A stretch of 64,000 nucleotides of DNA from Mycobacterium sp. 852002-40037_SCH5390672 (GCF_001665875.1 NZ_LZTA01000069.1:1-64000), one strand, 5' to 3'; shown: positions 51,169 through 62,088, counted from the stretch's first letter. Notes: generated from the sequence alone by a model not told the origin. Translations and numbers: made by a program.

Positions 51169-51945
51169 ATGCGTCGGATCGGGATCCTGGCCGCGGTGGT
51201 TTCGGCGGTGCTGATGGCGGGTCTGATCGGGTGCAGTGCGAAGTCGCCCTCCTCGCCGTCGTCGGCGACATCCGGCAAGGTCATGGTGTTCGCCGCCGCG
51301 TCGCTCAAGCCGGCCTTCACCCAGATCAGCCAACAATTCAAGTCCCAAAATCCGGGTATCGGCGTCGAATTCGAGTTCGCCGGCTCCTCTGACCTGGCGA
51401 CCCAGTTGACGCAGGGCGCGACGGCCGACGTCTTCGCCTCGGCCGACACCGCCCAGATGGACACGGTCAACAAGGCCGGCTTGCTGAGCGGCAACCCGAC
51501 GAACTTCGCGTCCAACACATTGGTCATCGTCACCGCGCCGGGCAACCCGAAAAAGGTCGGGTCCTTCGCGGATCTGTCCAAGCCGGGGCTCAACGTGGTG
51601 ATCTGCCAGCAACCGGTGCCGTGCGGGGCGGCGACCCAGCGCGTCGAAGACAGCACTGGTGTGCGTCTCAACCCGGTCAGCGAGGAACTCAGCGTGACGG
51701 ATGCCCTCAACAAGGTCACCAGCGGCCAGGCCGACGCCGCGCTGGTGTATGTCACCGACGCCAAATCCGCCGGCAGCAAGGTCGCGACCGTGAACTTTCC
51801 GGCGGCCGCCACCGCGGTGAACGTCTATCCCATCGGCGTGCTGAGGAAGGCGCCGCTCGCCGCTCAGGCCCAGAAGTTCGTCGACCTGGTGACCTCACCG
51901 ACCGGGCAGCAGATCCTGGCCCGGGCCGGCTTCGCGAAACCCTGA
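51169..51945 (+). CDS. modA: Molybdate-binding lipoprotein ModA
   Basis: A 258-aa periplasmic binding protein for molybdate uptake. The first 22 residues are a lipoprotein signal with lipobox LIGC, followed by a Ser-rich linker. The mature part begins KVMVFAAASLKPAFTQI, then GSSDLATQLTQGATADVFAS, typical of ModA. It starts at ATG 51169 and lies ten bases before modB. First gene of modABC. Confidence 0.95.
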   Translation: MRRIGILAAVVSAVLMAGLIGCSAKSPSSPSSATSGKVMVFAAASLKPAFTQISQQFKSQNPGIGVEFEFAGSSDLATQLTQGATADVFASADTAQMDTVNKAGLLSGNPTNFASNTLVIVTAPGNPKKVGSFADLSKPGLNVVICQQPVPCGAATQRVEDSTGVRLNPVSEELSVTDALNKVTSGQADAALVYVTDAKSAGSKVATVNFPAAATAVNVYPIGVLRKAPLAAQAQKFVDLVTSPTGQQILARAGFAKP

Positions 51946-51954
51946 TCGCCGCCC

Positions 51955-52749
51955 ATGCACCGGCCGACGGACCTGCCTCGCTGGGTGTATTTCCCCGCGG
52001 CGGCGGGGACCGTCTTCGTGGTGCTGCCGTTGGTGGCCATCGCGGTCAAGGTCGACTGGCCGCATTTCTGGTCGCTGATCACCAGCGCATCGTCGAGGGC
52101 GGCATTGCTGCTGAGCCTGAAGACCGCGGCGGCCAGCACGGTGTTGTGCGTGGTGGTCGGGGTGCCGATGGCGCTGGTGCTGGCGCGCGGCACGGCGCGC
52201 GTGATCCGGTTGCTCCGGCCGCTGATCCTGCTACCCCTGGTGCTGCCGCCGGTGGTGGGCGGCATCGCGTTGCTGTACGCGTTCGGCCGGCTCGGATTGC
52301 TGGGCCGGTATCTGGAGGCTGCGGGCGTCAGCATCGCGTTCAGCACCACCGCGGTGGTGCTGGCACAGGCCTTCGTTTCGTTGCCGTTCCTGGTGATCTC
52401 CCTCGAGGGCGCCGCGCGTACCGCGGGCGCCGATTTCGAGGTGGTGGCGGCGACGTTGGGTGCGCGCCCGAGTGTCATCTGGTGGCGCGTCACCCTGCCG
52501 CTGGTGTTGCCGGGCGTGGTGTCGGGGGCGGTGCTGGCCTTCGCCCGCTCGCTGGGCGAGTTCGGTGCGACGCTGACATTCGCCGGATCCCGGCAGGGGG
52601 TCACCCGCACGCTGCCGCTGGAGATCTACCTGCAACGGGTGACCGACGCCGATGCCGCTGTGGCGCTGTCGATCCTGCTGGTGGTAGTGGCGGCCCTGGT
52701 GGTGCTGGGCCTGGGCACTCGCGGGCTGACCGGGACTGACACCAGGTAA
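51955..52749 (+). CDS. modB: Molybdate ABC transporter permease ModB
   Basis: A 264-aa permease with five to six membrane helices. The EAA-type loop that contacts the ATPase is present ([26 protein letters not shown]), and [14 protein letters not shown] is typical of ModB. It starts at ATG 51955, ten bases after modA, and ends nine bases before modC. Confidence 0.95.
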   Translation: MHRPTDLPRWVYFPAAAGTVFVVLPLVAIAVKVDWPHFWSLITSASSRAALLLSLKTAAASTVLCVVVGVPMALVLARGTARVIRLLRPLILLPLVLPPVVGGIALLYAFGRLGLLGRYLEAAGVSIAFSTTAVVLAQAFVSLPFLVISLEGAARTAGADFEVVAATLGARPSVIWWRVTLPLVLPGVVSGAVLAFARSLGEFGATLTFAGSRQGVTRTLPLEIYLQRVTDADAAVALSILLVVVAALVVLGLGTRGLTGTDTR

Positions 52750-52757
52750 GCGGAGCC

Positions 52758-53864
52758 ATGAGCGAATTGCAGCTGCGCGCGGTCGTCGCCGACCGCCAGG
52801 TGGACGTGGAGTTCTGCGTGGCCGCGGGAGAGGTGCTCGCCGTGCTCGGCCCCAACGGCGCCGGCAAATCGACTGTCCTGCATGTCATCGCGGGACTACT
52901 TCGTCCCGACCACGGGGTGGTGCGGCTGGGGGACCGGATCCTGACCGACACCGCGGCCGGGGTAAGCGTCGCGACGCACGACCGCCGGGTCGGGCTGCTG
53001 CTACAGGACGCACTGCTGTTCCCGCACATGAGTGTTGCCGCCAATGTCGCGTTCGGCCCGCACAGTCGGCGGCGCGCGGCGTTGCGCTCGGGTCGCGGCA
53101 CGGCGACAGCGACTGCGCTGCGCTGGTTGCGCGAAGTGGATGCCGAGCGCTTCGCCGACCGGAAACCGCGACAGCTCTCCGGCGGACAAGCCCAGCGGGT
53201 AGCAATCGCCCGGGCACTGGCGGCCGAACCCGACGTGTTGCTTCTCGATGAACCGCTGGCCGGCCTCGACGTCGCCGCGGCCGCCGCGATCCGGGCGGTG
53301 CTGCGCAGGGTCATCGCCCGCATCGGCTGCGCGGCGGTCCTGGTGACCCACGATCTGCTCGACGTGTTCACCCTGGCTGACCGCGTCCTGGTGCTGGAGT
53401 CCGGCAAGATTGCCGAAATCGGCTCGGTGCCCGATGTTCTCACCGCACCGCGCAGTCATTTTGCGGCCCGCATAGCGGGCATCAACCTGGTTAATGGAAC
53501 CGTTGGCCGCGACGGCTCGCTGCACACGGACTCCGGCGACCACTGGTATGCGGCCCCACCGGCGAGCGGCGAACCGCTCGCACCGGAACAGCACGCGATC
53601 GCGGTGTTCCCGCCCACGGCGGTGGCCGTCTATCGCGAGCAGCCGCACGGCAGCCCCCGCAACACCGTCGAGATCACCGTGGCGGAGATGGATGTCCGCG
53701 GTCCGGCGGTGTTGGTGCGCGGCGCGCAGCAACCCGACGGCGCCCCGGGCCTGGCCGCGGAGATCACCGTCGACGCCGCTTCGGAGCTGCAATTGGTGCC
53801 TGGTGATCGGGTGTGGTTCTCGGTCAAGGCCCATGAGGTGGCGCTGCATCCCGCCGCTCGGTGA
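52758..53864 (+). CDS. modC: Molybdate ABC transporter ATPase ModC
   Basis: A 368-aa ATPase. The ABC domain has Walker A GPNGAGKST (about residue 32), signature LSGGQAQRVAIARAL and Walker B VLLLDEPLAGLD. The C-terminal third (from about residue 290) is a TOBE/Mop-type molybdate-binding domain that may allow self-regulation. ATG 52758, with GGAGCC upstream. Completes the modABC operon; apa follows after 122 bases with its own promoter region. Confidence 0.95.
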   Translation: MSELQLRAVVADRQVDVEFCVAAGEVLAVLGPNGAGKSTVLHVIAGLLRPDHGVVRLGDRILTDTAAGVSVATHDRRVGLLLQDALLFPHMSVAANVAFGPHSRRRAALRSGRGTATATALRWLREVDAERFADRKPRQLSGGQAQRVAIARALAAEPDVLLLDEPLAGLDVAAAAAIRAVLRRVIARIGCAAVLVTHDLLDVFTLADRVLVLESGKIAEIGSVPDVLTAPRSHFAARIAGINLVNGTVGRDGSLHTDSGDHWYAAPPASGEPLAPEQHAIAVFPPTAVAVYREQPHGSPRNTVEITVAEMDVRGPAVLVRGAQQPDGAPGLAAEITVDAASELQLVPGDRVWFSVKAHEVALHPAAR

Positions 53865-53986
53865 GTCGTTGCGAAGAGCCGCGCCGCCCCGACGAAGATT
53901 GCACATTGGCAACATCGGTAGATCCACACCGCATTAGTCCGCAATGCATCCTTGCGTCACAGCGGTAACACGGTAGGTTCGTCGCC

Positions 53987-55072
53987 ATGGAGCAGGTGGA
54001 TCCGACCTCGACCCGTCGCAAAGGACTGTGGACGACGCTGGCAATCACCGCGGTGACCGGCGCCAGCGCAGTCGCCATCGCGTTGCCGGCAACCTCGAAC
54101 GCCGATCCCGAGGTGCCGACCCCGGTCCCACCAACGACGGCCGCGGCCCCGCCCGGTGCGCCGGCGACCAACGCGCCGCCGGCCGCCCAGGCGCCGAACG
54201 GGCAACCGGTACCGGGTGATCCCAACGCCGTCCCGCCACCGCCGCTCAACCCGAACGGCGCGCCGCCACCACCCGTCGACCCGAACGCGCCGCCACCACC
54301 GCCGGTTGACCCGAACGCCGGGCGGATCACCAACGCGGTCGGCGGATTCAGCTACGTCCTGCCCGGCGGCTGGGTGGAGTCGGACGCTTCGCACCTCGAC
54401 TACGGCTCGGCGCTGCTGAGCAAGGTCACCGGCCCGCCGCCGATGCCCGACCAGCCACCGCCGGTTGCCAACGACACTCGCATCGTGATGGGCCGCCTGG
54501 ATCAAAAGCTCTACGCCAGCGCGGAAGCCGACAACGCCAAGGCCGCGGTGCGGCTGGGGTCGGACATGGGCGAGTTCTTCATGCCCTATCCCGGCACTCG
54601 CATCAACCAGGACAGCACCCCGCTCAACGGAAGCAACGGAAGCACCGGCAGCGCGTCGTATTACGAAGTCAAGTTCAGCGATGCGTCCAAGCCGAACGGC
54701 CAGATCTGGACCGGCGTCATCGGTTCGGCCAACGGCGGGACCGCCCAACGCTGGTTTGTGGTGTGGCTCGGAACCTCGAACGACCCGGTGGACAGGGGCG
54801 CGGCCAAGGCGCTCACCGAGTCGATCCAGGCCTGGACGCCGCCGGCGGCACCGCCATCGGCTCCTGGGGCTCCGGCAGCGCCCGCACCGGCTCCTGGAGC
54901 TCCGGCAGCGCCTGCGGCTCCGGGAGCCCCCGCACCGGCACCTGCTGCACCTGCGGCCCCGGGAGCGCCCGCGCCGGCTCCCGCGGCTCCCGTCGCGCCG
55001 GGAGCGCCCGCGCCGGCCTCCGAGGTCAGCCCGACACCCACACCCACACCGCAGCAGACGTTCTCGACCTGA
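53987..55072 (+). CDS. apa: Alanine-proline-rich secreted glycoprotein Apa (fibronectin attachment protein)
   Basis: A 361-aa secreted protein. The signal peptide (about 1-39) ends near SNADPEVPT. The N-terminal part is a Pro/Ala-rich region with repeats such as [13 protein letters not shown]. The central domain [22 protein letters not shown] is conserved, and a fibronectin-binding part follows. The C-terminal tail is alternating Ala, Pro and Gly ([20 protein letters not shown]). It is longer than the 325 aa of M. tuberculosis, mostly in the tail. M. tuberculosis Apa is O-mannosylated and an adhesin. The tail DNA is repetitive (54850-55020) and may vary in length. Confidence 0.95.
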   Translation: MEQVDPTSTRRKGLWTTLAITAVTGASAVAIALPATSNADPEVPTPVPPTTAAAPPGAPATNAPPAAQAPNGQPVPGDPNAVPPPPLNPNGAPPPPVDPNAPPPPPVDPNAGRITNAVGGFSYVLPGGWVESDASHLDYGSALLSKVTGPPPMPDQPPPVANDTRIVMGRLDQKLYASAEADNAKAAVRLGSDMGEFFMPYPGTRINQDSTPLNGSNGSTGSASYYEVKFSDASKPNGQIWTGVIGSANGGTAQRWFVVWLGTSNDPVDRGAAKALTESIQAWTPPAAPPSAPGAPAAPAPAPGAPAAPAAPGAPAPAPAAPAAPGAPAPAPAAPVAPGAPAPASEVSPTPTPTPQQTFST

Positions 55073-55217
55073 CCGCAGCGATCGGCCGGCGCGGTCGTAA
55101 CGGAAACCGACTGGTCAACCGTCTCCAATCGGCGCTCATTTCGTGACCCAAACTGGGTATACCGAGAGACGGCCCAGCAAATAGCTGGGCTTTGCCAGCG
55201 ATTACAAGGAGACCTTT

Positions 55218-55517
55218 ATGACCGTCTTGGCAGCTACCGAGTTTCTTGCCCGCTCCAGCACTCTGACCAGCGTCGGCTGGATCGGCTACATCATCATCGG
55301 CGGCCTGGCCGGAGCCCTCGCCAGCAGGATCATCCGGGGCAGCGGAGCCGGCATCTTGATGGACATCGTGATCGGCATCGTCGGCGCGCTGATCGGTGGC
55401 TTCATCCTGAGCTTCTTCGTCAACACCGCGGGCGGCGGAATCATCTTCACCTTCTTCACCGCCCTGCTCGGCGCCGTGCTCTTGCTCTGGGTCGTCGGCA
55501 TGGTGCGCAGGACGTAA
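55218..55517 (+). CDS. Small GlsB/transglycosylase-associated membrane protein (Rv1861-like)
   Basis: A 99-aa membrane protein with three helices, the second rich in Gly and Ile (GILMDIVIGIVGALIGGFIL). It fits the GlsB/YeaQ/YmgE (transglycosylase-associated) family. Function unknown, perhaps stress-related. ATG 55218 follows AGGAGACC. It lies between apa and adhA as in M. tuberculosis. Confidence 0.9.
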   Translation: MTVLAATEFLARSSTLTSVGWIGYIIIGGLAGALASRIIRGSGAGILMDIVIGIVGALIGGFILSFFVNTAGGGIIFTFFTALLGAVLLLWVVGMVRRT

Positions 55518-55564
55518 TCGGCTTAAGCCGTTGCGGCCGTGGTGGTTAGCGGCATGATGGGTTG

Positions 55565-56593
55565 ATGCCTCCACCGGTGACCACCACGGCAATGCGCGCC
55601 TGGCGCGTACGTCGACCCGGGCCGATGAACACCGGCCCGTTGGAGCGAGTCACCGCCGAGGTGCCACGACCAGGGCCTTCCGAACTGCTGGTGGCCGTGC
55701 GCGCGTGCGGCGTCTGCCGCACCGACCTGCACGTCGCCGAAGGCGATCTGCCCGTCCACCGCGACGGGGTTACTCCCGGTCATGAGGTGGTCGGGGAAGT
55801 CATCAAAATGGGCTCCGAGGCCGGCGCCGAATTCCGGGTGGGGGACCGGGTAGGTATCGCCTGGCTGCGTCACACCTGCGGCGTATGCACGTACTGCCGT
55901 CGCGGCGACGAGAACCTATGCCCAAACTCCCGCTACACCGGCTGGGACGCTGACGGCGGCTACGCCGAATTCGCTACCGTCCCGGCCGCTTTCGCGCACC
56001 CACTGCCGGGCGGGTACAGCGACAGCGAGCTGGCGCCCCTGTTGTGCGCGGGCATCATCGGCTACCGCTCGCTGCTGTGCGCGGAGCTGCCGCCCGGTGG
56101 GCGCCTGGGCCTCTACGGCTTCGGCGGCAGCGCCCACATCACCGCGCAGGTAGCGCTGGCGCAAGGCGCTGAGGTACACGTGATGACCCGCGGGTCCCGG
56201 GCGCAGGAACTGGCGTTGGAGCTCGGCGCCGCATCGGCGCAAGGCGCGACCGATCGGCCGCCGGTGCCGCTGGACGCCGCGATCCTGTTTGCCCCGGTTG
56301 GGGATCTGGTGCTGCCCGCGCTCGAAGCGCTGGACCGCGGCGGCACCTTGGCGATCGCCGGGATCCACCTGTCCGATATCCCGGCCCTGAACTACCAGCG
56401 TCACCTGTTCCAGGAACGCCAGGTCCGATCGGTCACATCCAACACCCGGGCCGACGCGCGGGCCTTCCTCGACTTCGCGGGTGAGCACCACATCGAGGTG
56501 ACGACGCCGGAATATCCGCTCGGGCAAGCCGATCGGGCGCTGGCGGACCTGAGCGCCGGGCGCATCGCCGGTGCGGCGGTGCTGCTGGTGTGA
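55565..56593 (+). CDS. adhA: Zinc-dependent alcohol dehydrogenase AdhA
   Basis: A 342-aa medium-chain dehydrogenase. The catalytic zinc ligands are in [11 protein letters not shown] and TPGHEVVGE. The structural zinc cysteines are in [17 protein letters not shown] (four Cys), and the NAD-binding turn is in [13 protein letters not shown]. The start is ATG 55565; the preceding TTG 55562 would give MMPPP, and ATG 55592 ([11 protein letters not shown]) is also possible. Substrate range unknown. The convergent gene begins seven bases after the stop. Confidence 0.94.
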   Translation: MPPPVTTTAMRAWRVRRPGPMNTGPLERVTAEVPRPGPSELLVAVRACGVCRTDLHVAEGDLPVHRDGVTPGHEVVGEVIKMGSEAGAEFRVGDRVGIAWLRHTCGVCTYCRRGDENLCPNSRYTGWDADGGYAEFATVPAAFAHPLPGGYSDSELAPLLCAGIIGYRSLLCAELPPGGRLGLYGFGGSAHITAQVALAQGAEVHVMTRGSRAQELALELGAASAQGATDRPPVPLDAAILFAPVGDLVLPALEALDRGGTLAIAGIHLSDIPALNYQRHLFQERQVRSVTSNTRADARAFLDFAGEHHIEVTTPEYPLGQADRALADLSAGRIAGAAVLLV

Positions 56594-56599
56594 TCTGGG

Positions 56600-57361
56600 T
56601 CAGGTGGACAGGTGCCACACCAGGGCGGCGGCCAGCGCGCCGAGCCCGTTCAATGACCAGTGCAGCGCGATCGGCGCGATCAGGCTGCCGCTGCGCCGGC
56701 GCAGCCAGCTGAAGACGAATCCGGCGGCCCCGGTGGCCAGCACCGCGCCGGTCACCCCCGCCATCATGCCGACCATCCCCGCGCCGAACAGCCGGGTGAA
56801 GCCCACGTTGCTGCTGGTCAGCCCGAACGACGTGGCGACGTGCCACAGCCCGAACAACAGCGAGCCCGCCAGCGCGACGCCGCGAAAGCCCCAGGCCCGG
56901 TTGAGCGCGCCGTGCAGGACGCCCCGAAAGGCCAGTTCCTCGGGGATGACCGTCTGCAGCGGGATGACGACCATCGACGCGATCATCGCCCCGGAGATCG
57001 TGGCGTAGCGGTGGTTCATGAACATGGGCCGGGTCGCCGGTAGCAGTACGCCCAGCGCGATCACCGATGCCACGACGACGACGGCGGCCACCGCGTAACC
57101 CAGGCCGGGCTTCCAGTGCTCGCGGCCCAGGCCAAGGTCCGCCCAGCCCAGCCCGCGGCACCGCATCAGGATGACCAACCCGACCGCGGCGGCCGGGACG
57201 GTGGCGACGCTCGCCCATGGCGTGGTGAAGTGGGCGATCAGGTTGCTCAGCACCAGCACCACCACGACGACCGCGATGTCGAGGTTGATCCGGAATCTGT
57301 GCAGCGCCGAGAGCTGGGACACCACGGGATGAATGTCGGCTGTGCCGGTGGCGTCAAGCAT
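56600..57361 (-). CDS. CAAX-protease/Abi family membrane protein (Rv1863c-like)
   Basis: A 253-aa membrane protein with about seven helices. The CPBP/Abi motif EELAFRGVLHGAL (EExxxR) and the later FGLWHVATS are present, which mark the possible glutamate-type intramembrane protease. Its stop lies six bases from that of adhA. ATG 57361. Function unknown in mycobacteria; homologues can be immunity proteins or processing proteases. Confidence 0.92.
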   Translation of the reverse strand: MLDATGTADIHPVVSQLSALHRFRINLDIAVVVVVLVLSNLIAHFTTPWASVATVPAAAVGLVILMRCRGLGWADLGLGREHWKPGLGYAVAAVVVVASVIALGVLLPATRPMFMNHRYATISGAMIASMVVIPLQTVIPEELAFRGVLHGALNRAWGFRGVALAGSLLFGLWHVATSFGLTSSNVGFTRLFGAGMVGMMAGVTGAVLATGAAGFVFSWLRRRSGSLIAPIALHWSLNGLGALAAALVWHLST

Positions 57362-57499
57362 CCGACCAGTTTACCGGCGGACCGCGGACCCGACCGTTCA
57401 ACGAGATTGCCGCCCCGGTCGTGCTCGGCCCCGAAGCACAGCCGTCACGGCAATCTCGGCGTCAGATCACTCAGTCGCCCAGGTCCGATGGGTCGCCTC

Positions 57500-57561
57500 G
57501 CTCGCATCACTCACTACGCTCGTTCTGCTCGCTCGCATCACTCACTACGCTCGTTCTGCTC
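57500..57561 (-). repeat. 31-bp tandem repeat, two units
   Basis: GCTCGCATCACTCACTACGC and the next 11 bases (TCGTTCTGCTC) occur twice, at 57500-57530 and 57531-57561, with no difference. The second unit codes for the last residues of phosphoketolase (EQNERSE) and holds its stop. Two exact units suggest recent duplication. Confidence 0.92.
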
Positions 57562-59943
57562 GCTCGTCGTCCAGGTCCAGCCGGCGATCTGCGGGTCGTC
57601 CTCGCCGTGCTCGCGGGTGTACATCCGCGCGGCGAGGCGGGCGTCGACCATGCGCTGGCGCAGCATGGCGGCGCGACTGGCCAACCCGTCCACCCGGTCG
57701 ATGACATCGATGACCAGGTGGAACCGGTCCAGATCGTTGAGCATCACCATGTCGAAGGGCGTGGTCGTGGTCCCGCGCTCCTTGAAGCCGCGCACGTGCA
57801 GGTGGGCGTGGTTGGTGCGGCTGTAGGTGAGCCGATGGATCAGCCAGGGATAGCCGTGGTAGGCGAAAATGACCGGCTTGTCCCGGGTGAACAGCGCGTC
57901 GAACTCGCGGTCCGGCAGGCCATGCGGGTGCTCGGAGTCCGGCTGCAGCCGCATCAGGTCGACGATATTGACCACCCGCACACCCAGCTCAGGCAGTTCG
58001 GAGCGCAGGATGTCGGCCGCGGCCAGCGTCTCCAGCGTGGGGATGTCGCCGGCGCAGGCCAGCACCACGTCGGGGTCGTCGGTGGCCGTACTCGCCCACG
58101 GCCAGATGCCCAGGCCGCGGGTGCAGTGCGCGATGGCGTCGTTCATGTCGAGGTAGGCCAGTGCGGGCTGCTTACCGGCGACGATGACGTTGATGTAGTC
58201 GCGGCTGCGCAGGCAGTGATCGGCCACCGAAAGCAGTGTGTTGCCGTCGGGCGGCAGGTAGACCCGGGTCAGCTCCGGCCGCTTGTTGGCGACGAGGTCG
58301 ATGAAGCCCGGGTCCTGGTGTGACGCGCCGTTGTGGTCTTGGCGCCAGACGTGCGAACTGAGCAAGTAGTTCAGCGACGCGATGGGCCGCCGCCACGGCA
58401 ATTCCCGGCTGGTGGCAAGCCATTTCGCGTGCTGGTTGAGCATCGAGTCGACGATGTGCACGAACGCCTCGTAGCAGTTGAACAGCCCGTGCCGCCCGGT
58501 CAGCAGGTAGCCCTCCAGCCAGCCCTGGCACAGGTGCTCGGAGAGCACCTCCATCACGCGTCCGTCGGGCGCGAGGTGCTCGTCGTCGGGTTCGACCTCC
58601 GAAAGCCACACCTTGTCCGTCGATCCGAAGACGGCGTCGAGCCGGTTGGACGCGGTCTCATCGGGTCCCATCAGCCGGAACCGGTCCCGGTTGCGGGCGA
58701 TCACGTCGCGCAGAAACGTGCCCAGCACCCGGGTGGCCTCGTGCGTGGTAGCCGCCGGCCGCTCGAGGGCCACGGCGTAGTCACGAAAGTCCGGCAGGTC
58801 CAGATCGTGCAGCAACAGCCCGCCGTTGGCATGCGGATTGGCGCTCATCCGGCGATCGCCGGTGGGCGCCAACGCCCGCAATTCGTCACGTAGCCTGCCG
58901 TTTTCGTCGAAAAGCTGCTCCGGTGCGTAGCTGCGCAGCCATTCCTCGAGCTGGGCGCGGTGTTCGGGATTGTCGTGCGTCTCGGACAGCGGCACCTGAT
59001 GCGAGCGCCAGGTGCCCTCGACCTTCTTGCCGTCCACCACCTTGGGCCCGGTCCACCCCTTGGGTGTGCGCAGCACGATCATCGGCCACACCGGCCGCTC
59101 GGTCCGACCGCCGCCGCGGGCTGCGCTCTGGATGGCCGCGATGTCGTCGAACGCGTCGTCGAGGGCGGCCGCCAGTTGCTGATGCACGGCGGCCGGGTCG
59201 TCGCCGGCAACCGTGATCGGCCGGTAGCCGTAGCCGCGCAGCAGAGATTCCAGCTCGTCGTGCGGGATGCGGGCCAGCACCGTCGGGTTTGCGATCTTGT
59301 AGCCGTTGAGCGCCAGGATGGGCAGCACCGCGCCGTCGGTCACCGGGTTGAGGAACTTGTTGGAGTGCCAGCTGGCGGCCAGCGGCCCGGTTTCGGCCTC
59401 GCCGTCGCCGACGACGCAGGCCACCACCAGGTACGGATTGTCCATGGCCGCGCCGTAGGCGTGCACCAGCGCGTAACCGAGCTCACCGCCCTCGTGAATG
59501 GATCCCGGCGTCTGGGCCGCGACGTGGCTGGGGATGCCGCCGGGGAAGGAGAACTGCCGGAACAGCTTGCGCAGCCCTTCGGTGTCCTCCTCGATGCCGG
59601 TGTACACCTCGCTGTAGGTGCCCTCGAGGTACGCGTTGGCGACCAGGCCGGGGCCGCCGTGGCCCGGCCCGGTCACGTAGATGACGTCGGCGTCGCGGTT
59701 GCGGATGATCCGGTTCAGGTGCGCGTAGACGAGGTTGAGCCCGGGCGTGGTGCCCCAATGCCCCAGCAACCGCGGTTTGACGTGCTCGGTGGACAGCGGT
59801 TCGTTGAGCAGCGGGTTGTCGAGGAGATAGATCTGGCCGACCGACAAATAGTTGGCGGCACGCCAGTACTTGTCGATCAGAGCCAGTTCGTCGTCGGAGA
59901 GCGGAGATTGCGCGGGCGCGGAGGTTCGGGTTTCTAGGCTCAC
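57538..59943 (-). CDS. xfp: Xylulose-5-phosphate/fructose-6-phosphate phosphoketolase
   Basis: An 801-aa ThDP enzyme that splits xylulose 5-phosphate (or fructose 6-phosphate) with phosphate to acetyl phosphate and a triose or tetrose phosphate. The N-terminal domain has [19 protein letters not shown], and the ThDP motif is [17 protein letters not shown]...[13 protein letters not shown]. The C-terminal half ends in phosphate-binding loops. Length is normal for Xfp. ATG 59943. As I recall the M. tuberculosis map, no such gene lies between Rv1863c and Rv1865c. The last residues lie in a 31-bp tandem repeat, so the exact C-terminus is recent. Confidence 0.96.
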   Translation of the reverse strand: MSLETRTSAPAQSPLSDDELALIDKYWRAANYLSVGQIYLLDNPLLNEPLSTEHVKPRLLGHWGTTPGLNLVYAHLNRIIRNRDADVIYVTGPGHGGPGLVANAYLEGTYSEVYTGIEEDTEGLRKLFRQFSFPGGIPSHVAAQTPGSIHEGGELGYALVHAYGAAMDNPYLVVACVVGDGEAETGPLAASWHSNKFLNPVTDGAVLPILALNGYKIANPTVLARIPHDELESLLRGYGYRPITVAGDDPAAVHQQLAAALDDAFDDIAAIQSAARGGGRTERPVWPMIVLRTPKGWTGPKVVDGKKVEGTWRSHQVPLSETHDNPEHRAQLEEWLRSYAPEQLFDENGRLRDELRALAPTGDRRMSANPHANGGLLLHDLDLPDFRDYAVALERPAATTHEATRVLGTFLRDVIARNRDRFRLMGPDETASNRLDAVFGSTDKVWLSEVEPDDEHLAPDGRVMEVLSEHLCQGWLEGYLLTGRHGLFNCYEAFVHIVDSMLNQHAKWLATSRELPWRRPIASLNYLLSSHVWRQDHNGASHQDPGFIDLVANKRPELTRVYLPPDGNTLLSVADHCLRSRDYINVIVAGKQPALAYLDMNDAIAHCTRGLGIWPWASTATDDPDVVLACAGDIPTLETLAAADILRSELPELGVRVVNIVDLMRLQPDSEHPHGLPDREFDALFTRDKPVIFAYHGYPWLIHRLTYSRTNHAHLHVRGFKERGTTTTPFDMVMLNDLDRFHLVIDVIDRVDGLASRAAMLRQRMVDARLAARMYTREHGEDDPQIAGWTWTTSEQNERSE

Positions 59944-59987
59944 TCGGCCGATTGTCCGCGCCTTCGGCGAACAATGCTCGTGCGCAA

Positions 59988-60836
59988 TTACCCTTCGCCG
60001 CGGGCGCGCGCCTCGTACGCCTGGCGCTTCGCGACGTCGACGTCGTCGGTGAAGACGTGATCGCCGCCCAGTATCCGGTTGAGCCCCTCGGCGATTCGGC
60101 GCGGCCAGAACTTCTGGGACACCACCATCGCGCCCGCCGCCCTGGTGATCCGCACCCGCGGCTTGGGGTGGGCGACCAGGTTGACGATCGCGTCGGCGAT
60201 CTCGGGGGGCTCGGCGTTGCGGAACCCCTTCATGCCGGGAGTCCCGGCAACCAGCTCGGTGTTGACGAACGTCGGCAACACGGCGGAAAACTTCACCCCG
60301 GCCGACCGGTACTCCAACCGGGCCGCGTCGGTGAACGCGACCACCGCGTGCTTGCTGGCGCAGTAGGTGGCCAAGCCGACGATGTAGAGCTCACCGGCCA
60401 GTGAGGCGACGTTGATGACGTGTCCCTGGCCGCGGGGGACCATGCGCTGCGCGGCCAGCTTGCTGCCCAGCATCACGCCGTAGACGTTGATGTCCAGGAT
60501 CCGCCGGGTGACCGCGTCCGGTTCGTCGACGATCCGCCCGACGGGCATGATGCCGGCGTTGTTGATCAGCACGTCGATCGGGCCGAGCTGCCTCTCCGCC
60601 TCGTCCAGGAAGTCGGAGAACGAGTGCGGGTCGGTGACGTCGAGCTTTCCGTAGACCTCAAGTCCCAGGTCCGCACCGGATTCCTTCACCCGCACTTCGT
60701 CGACGTCACCGATGGCGACCTTGGCGCCCAGATTGTGCAGCGCGGTGGCGGTGGCCAACCCGATGCCCCGGGCGCCACCGGTGATCACGATGACCTTGCC
60801 GCGGACCCTGAGGCCGATCGAGGCCGTGTCTGCCAT
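59988..60836 (-). CDS. Short-chain dehydrogenase (Rv1865c-like)
   Basis: A 282-aa classical SDR. The NAD(P) motif is [20 protein letters not shown], the NNAG motif is NNAGIMPVG, and the active site is [11 protein letters not shown] (YxxxK) with a preceding Ser in VASLAGELY. The C-terminus is longer than in small SDRs and carries a basic stretch. ATG 60836. It lies 44 bases from xfp on the same strand, so the two may be co-transcribed. Substrate unknown. Confidence 0.92.
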   Translation of the reverse strand: MADTASIGLRVRGKVIVITGGARGIGLATATALHNLGAKVAIGDVDEVRVKESGADLGLEVYGKLDVTDPHSFSDFLDEAERQLGPIDVLINNAGIMPVGRIVDEPDAVTRRILDINVYGVMLGSKLAAQRMVPRGQGHVINVASLAGELYIVGLATYCASKHAVVAFTDAARLEYRSAGVKFSAVLPTFVNTELVAGTPGMKGFRNAEPPEIADAIVNLVAHPKPRVRITRAAGAMVVSQKFWPRRIAEGLNRILGGDHVFTDDVDVAKRQAYEARARGEG

Positions 60837-60951
60837 TTCCGGTCCCCTCCAGATTCTTGACGGGTGTCAACTCGGACAACTCGCTAAGCACAGCACTCGA
60901 AGTCGCCCCACGCAAGAAACCTCGGTGACCGGCGCTCGGTCACCGGCCGGT

Positions 60952-61869
60952 TCAGCCCAGGGCAAACCAGACCAGGCTGGCCCCGCCGGCGACGGCACAG
61001 TAAATGGCGAACGGGGTCAGCGTGCGGGTTTGGAAGTATCGCGTCAGGAAGCGCACGGCGAGGTAGGCACAGACGAATGAGGCGACGCTGCCGGCCAGCA
61101 CCTGGCCACCGATTCCGGCACCGAGCGGCCCGAAAAGTTCCGGGATCTTGTACACGCCCGCGGCCAAGATGATCGGCGTCGCGAGCAAGAAGGAAAACCG
61201 GGCGGCGTCCTCGTGCGACAAGCCCCGCCACAGGCCGGCCACGATGGTGATCCCCGAGCGGCTGATGCCAGGGAGCAGGGCCAGGATCTGCGCCGCACCG
61301 ATCACCACGCCGCGGGGCAGCGGAAGCTGGGCGAGCCGATGATCCGACGCCTCGTCGCCGTGTTCGGGTTCCCCCCCGGGCGCCGCGGGCTGAGCCGGTG
61401 CGGGCGCGACGCGTCGGCGGAGCACTTCGCCCGCGTAGAGCGCGATCCCGTTGAGCAATAGGAAGGCCGCGGCGGGGACGGGCTTGCCGAGTGTGGTGCG
61501 GAACAGCTGTTCGGCCGCCAGCCCGGTCAGACCCACCGGGATGGTTCCCGCCACGATCAGCCACGCCAGGCGTTCGTCGGGCGTCTGGATCCGGCGATGG
61601 CGCAGCGAGGTGAAGAACCCGCTCAGGATGCGCACCCAGTCACGCCAGAAGAACACCAGCAGGGCCGCGGCGGTGGCCACATGCAGACCCACGATGAACG
61701 CGAGGTAGGGCGATTTGGGGGCCGAGACGTTGAGGTCCTGGGCCCATCGCCCGCCGACCAGCGCCGGCACCAGCACCGCGTGCCCCAGGCTGGAGACCGG
61801 GAACAGCTCGGTGACGCCCTGGAACGCGCCGACCACCACCGCCTCGACGTAGCTCAGGTGCGCGGTCAT
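60952..61869 (-). CDS. uppP: UppP-family undecaprenyl-diphosphatase, second copy
   Basis: A 305-aa membrane protein with about eight helices. The family signatures are present: VVVGAFQGVTELFPVSSLGHAVLV near the start (with the active-site Glu) and PGISRSGITIVAGLWRGLSHEDAARFSF (PGxSRSxxT) later. It should dephosphorylate undecaprenyl (decaprenyl) diphosphate, recycling the cell-wall lipid carrier. ATG 61869 follows GGAGG at good distance. The central loop (about residues 160-205) is long and rich in Pro/Ala. In M. tuberculosis UppP is Rv2136c, at a different place, so this is probably an additional paralogue. Confidence 0.9.
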   Translation of the reverse strand: MTAHLSYVEAVVVGAFQGVTELFPVSSLGHAVLVPALVGGRWAQDLNVSAPKSPYLAFIVGLHVATAAALLVFFWRDWVRILSGFFTSLRHRRIQTPDERLAWLIVAGTIPVGLTGLAAEQLFRTTLGKPVPAAAFLLLNGIALYAGEVLRRRVAPAPAQPAAPGGEPEHGDEASDHRLAQLPLPRGVVIGAAQILALLPGISRSGITIVAGLWRGLSHEDAARFSFLLATPIILAAGVYKIPELFGPLGAGIGGQVLAGSVASFVCAYLAVRFLTRYFQTRTLTPFAIYCAVAGGASLVWFALG

Positions 61870-62088
61870 CGTGGCTGCCTCCATGAGACGACGGGTAGGG
61901 CCTGGCGGGTCGGCCTGTGACGATAGCCGACGCCGCGCCGGCGTAAAGCTTCGACCGAGCCTTGCGCCAGAGTCGATCGTCCTAGCACCGAATCAGGTTG
62001 CCCACCTGGAACTTTGGCCACCTGCACGGTGAACGGCGTACGGAACGCCCGCCGCGCAACGGCCTGACCAGGCAGGTACGGTGTCCAG

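Noticed and set aside
54661..55128. Minus-strand Gly/Ala-rich frame across the end of apa, resembling a PGRS-type protein
   Set aside because: It is the complement of the Ala/Pro repeats of Apa and has no PE domain.
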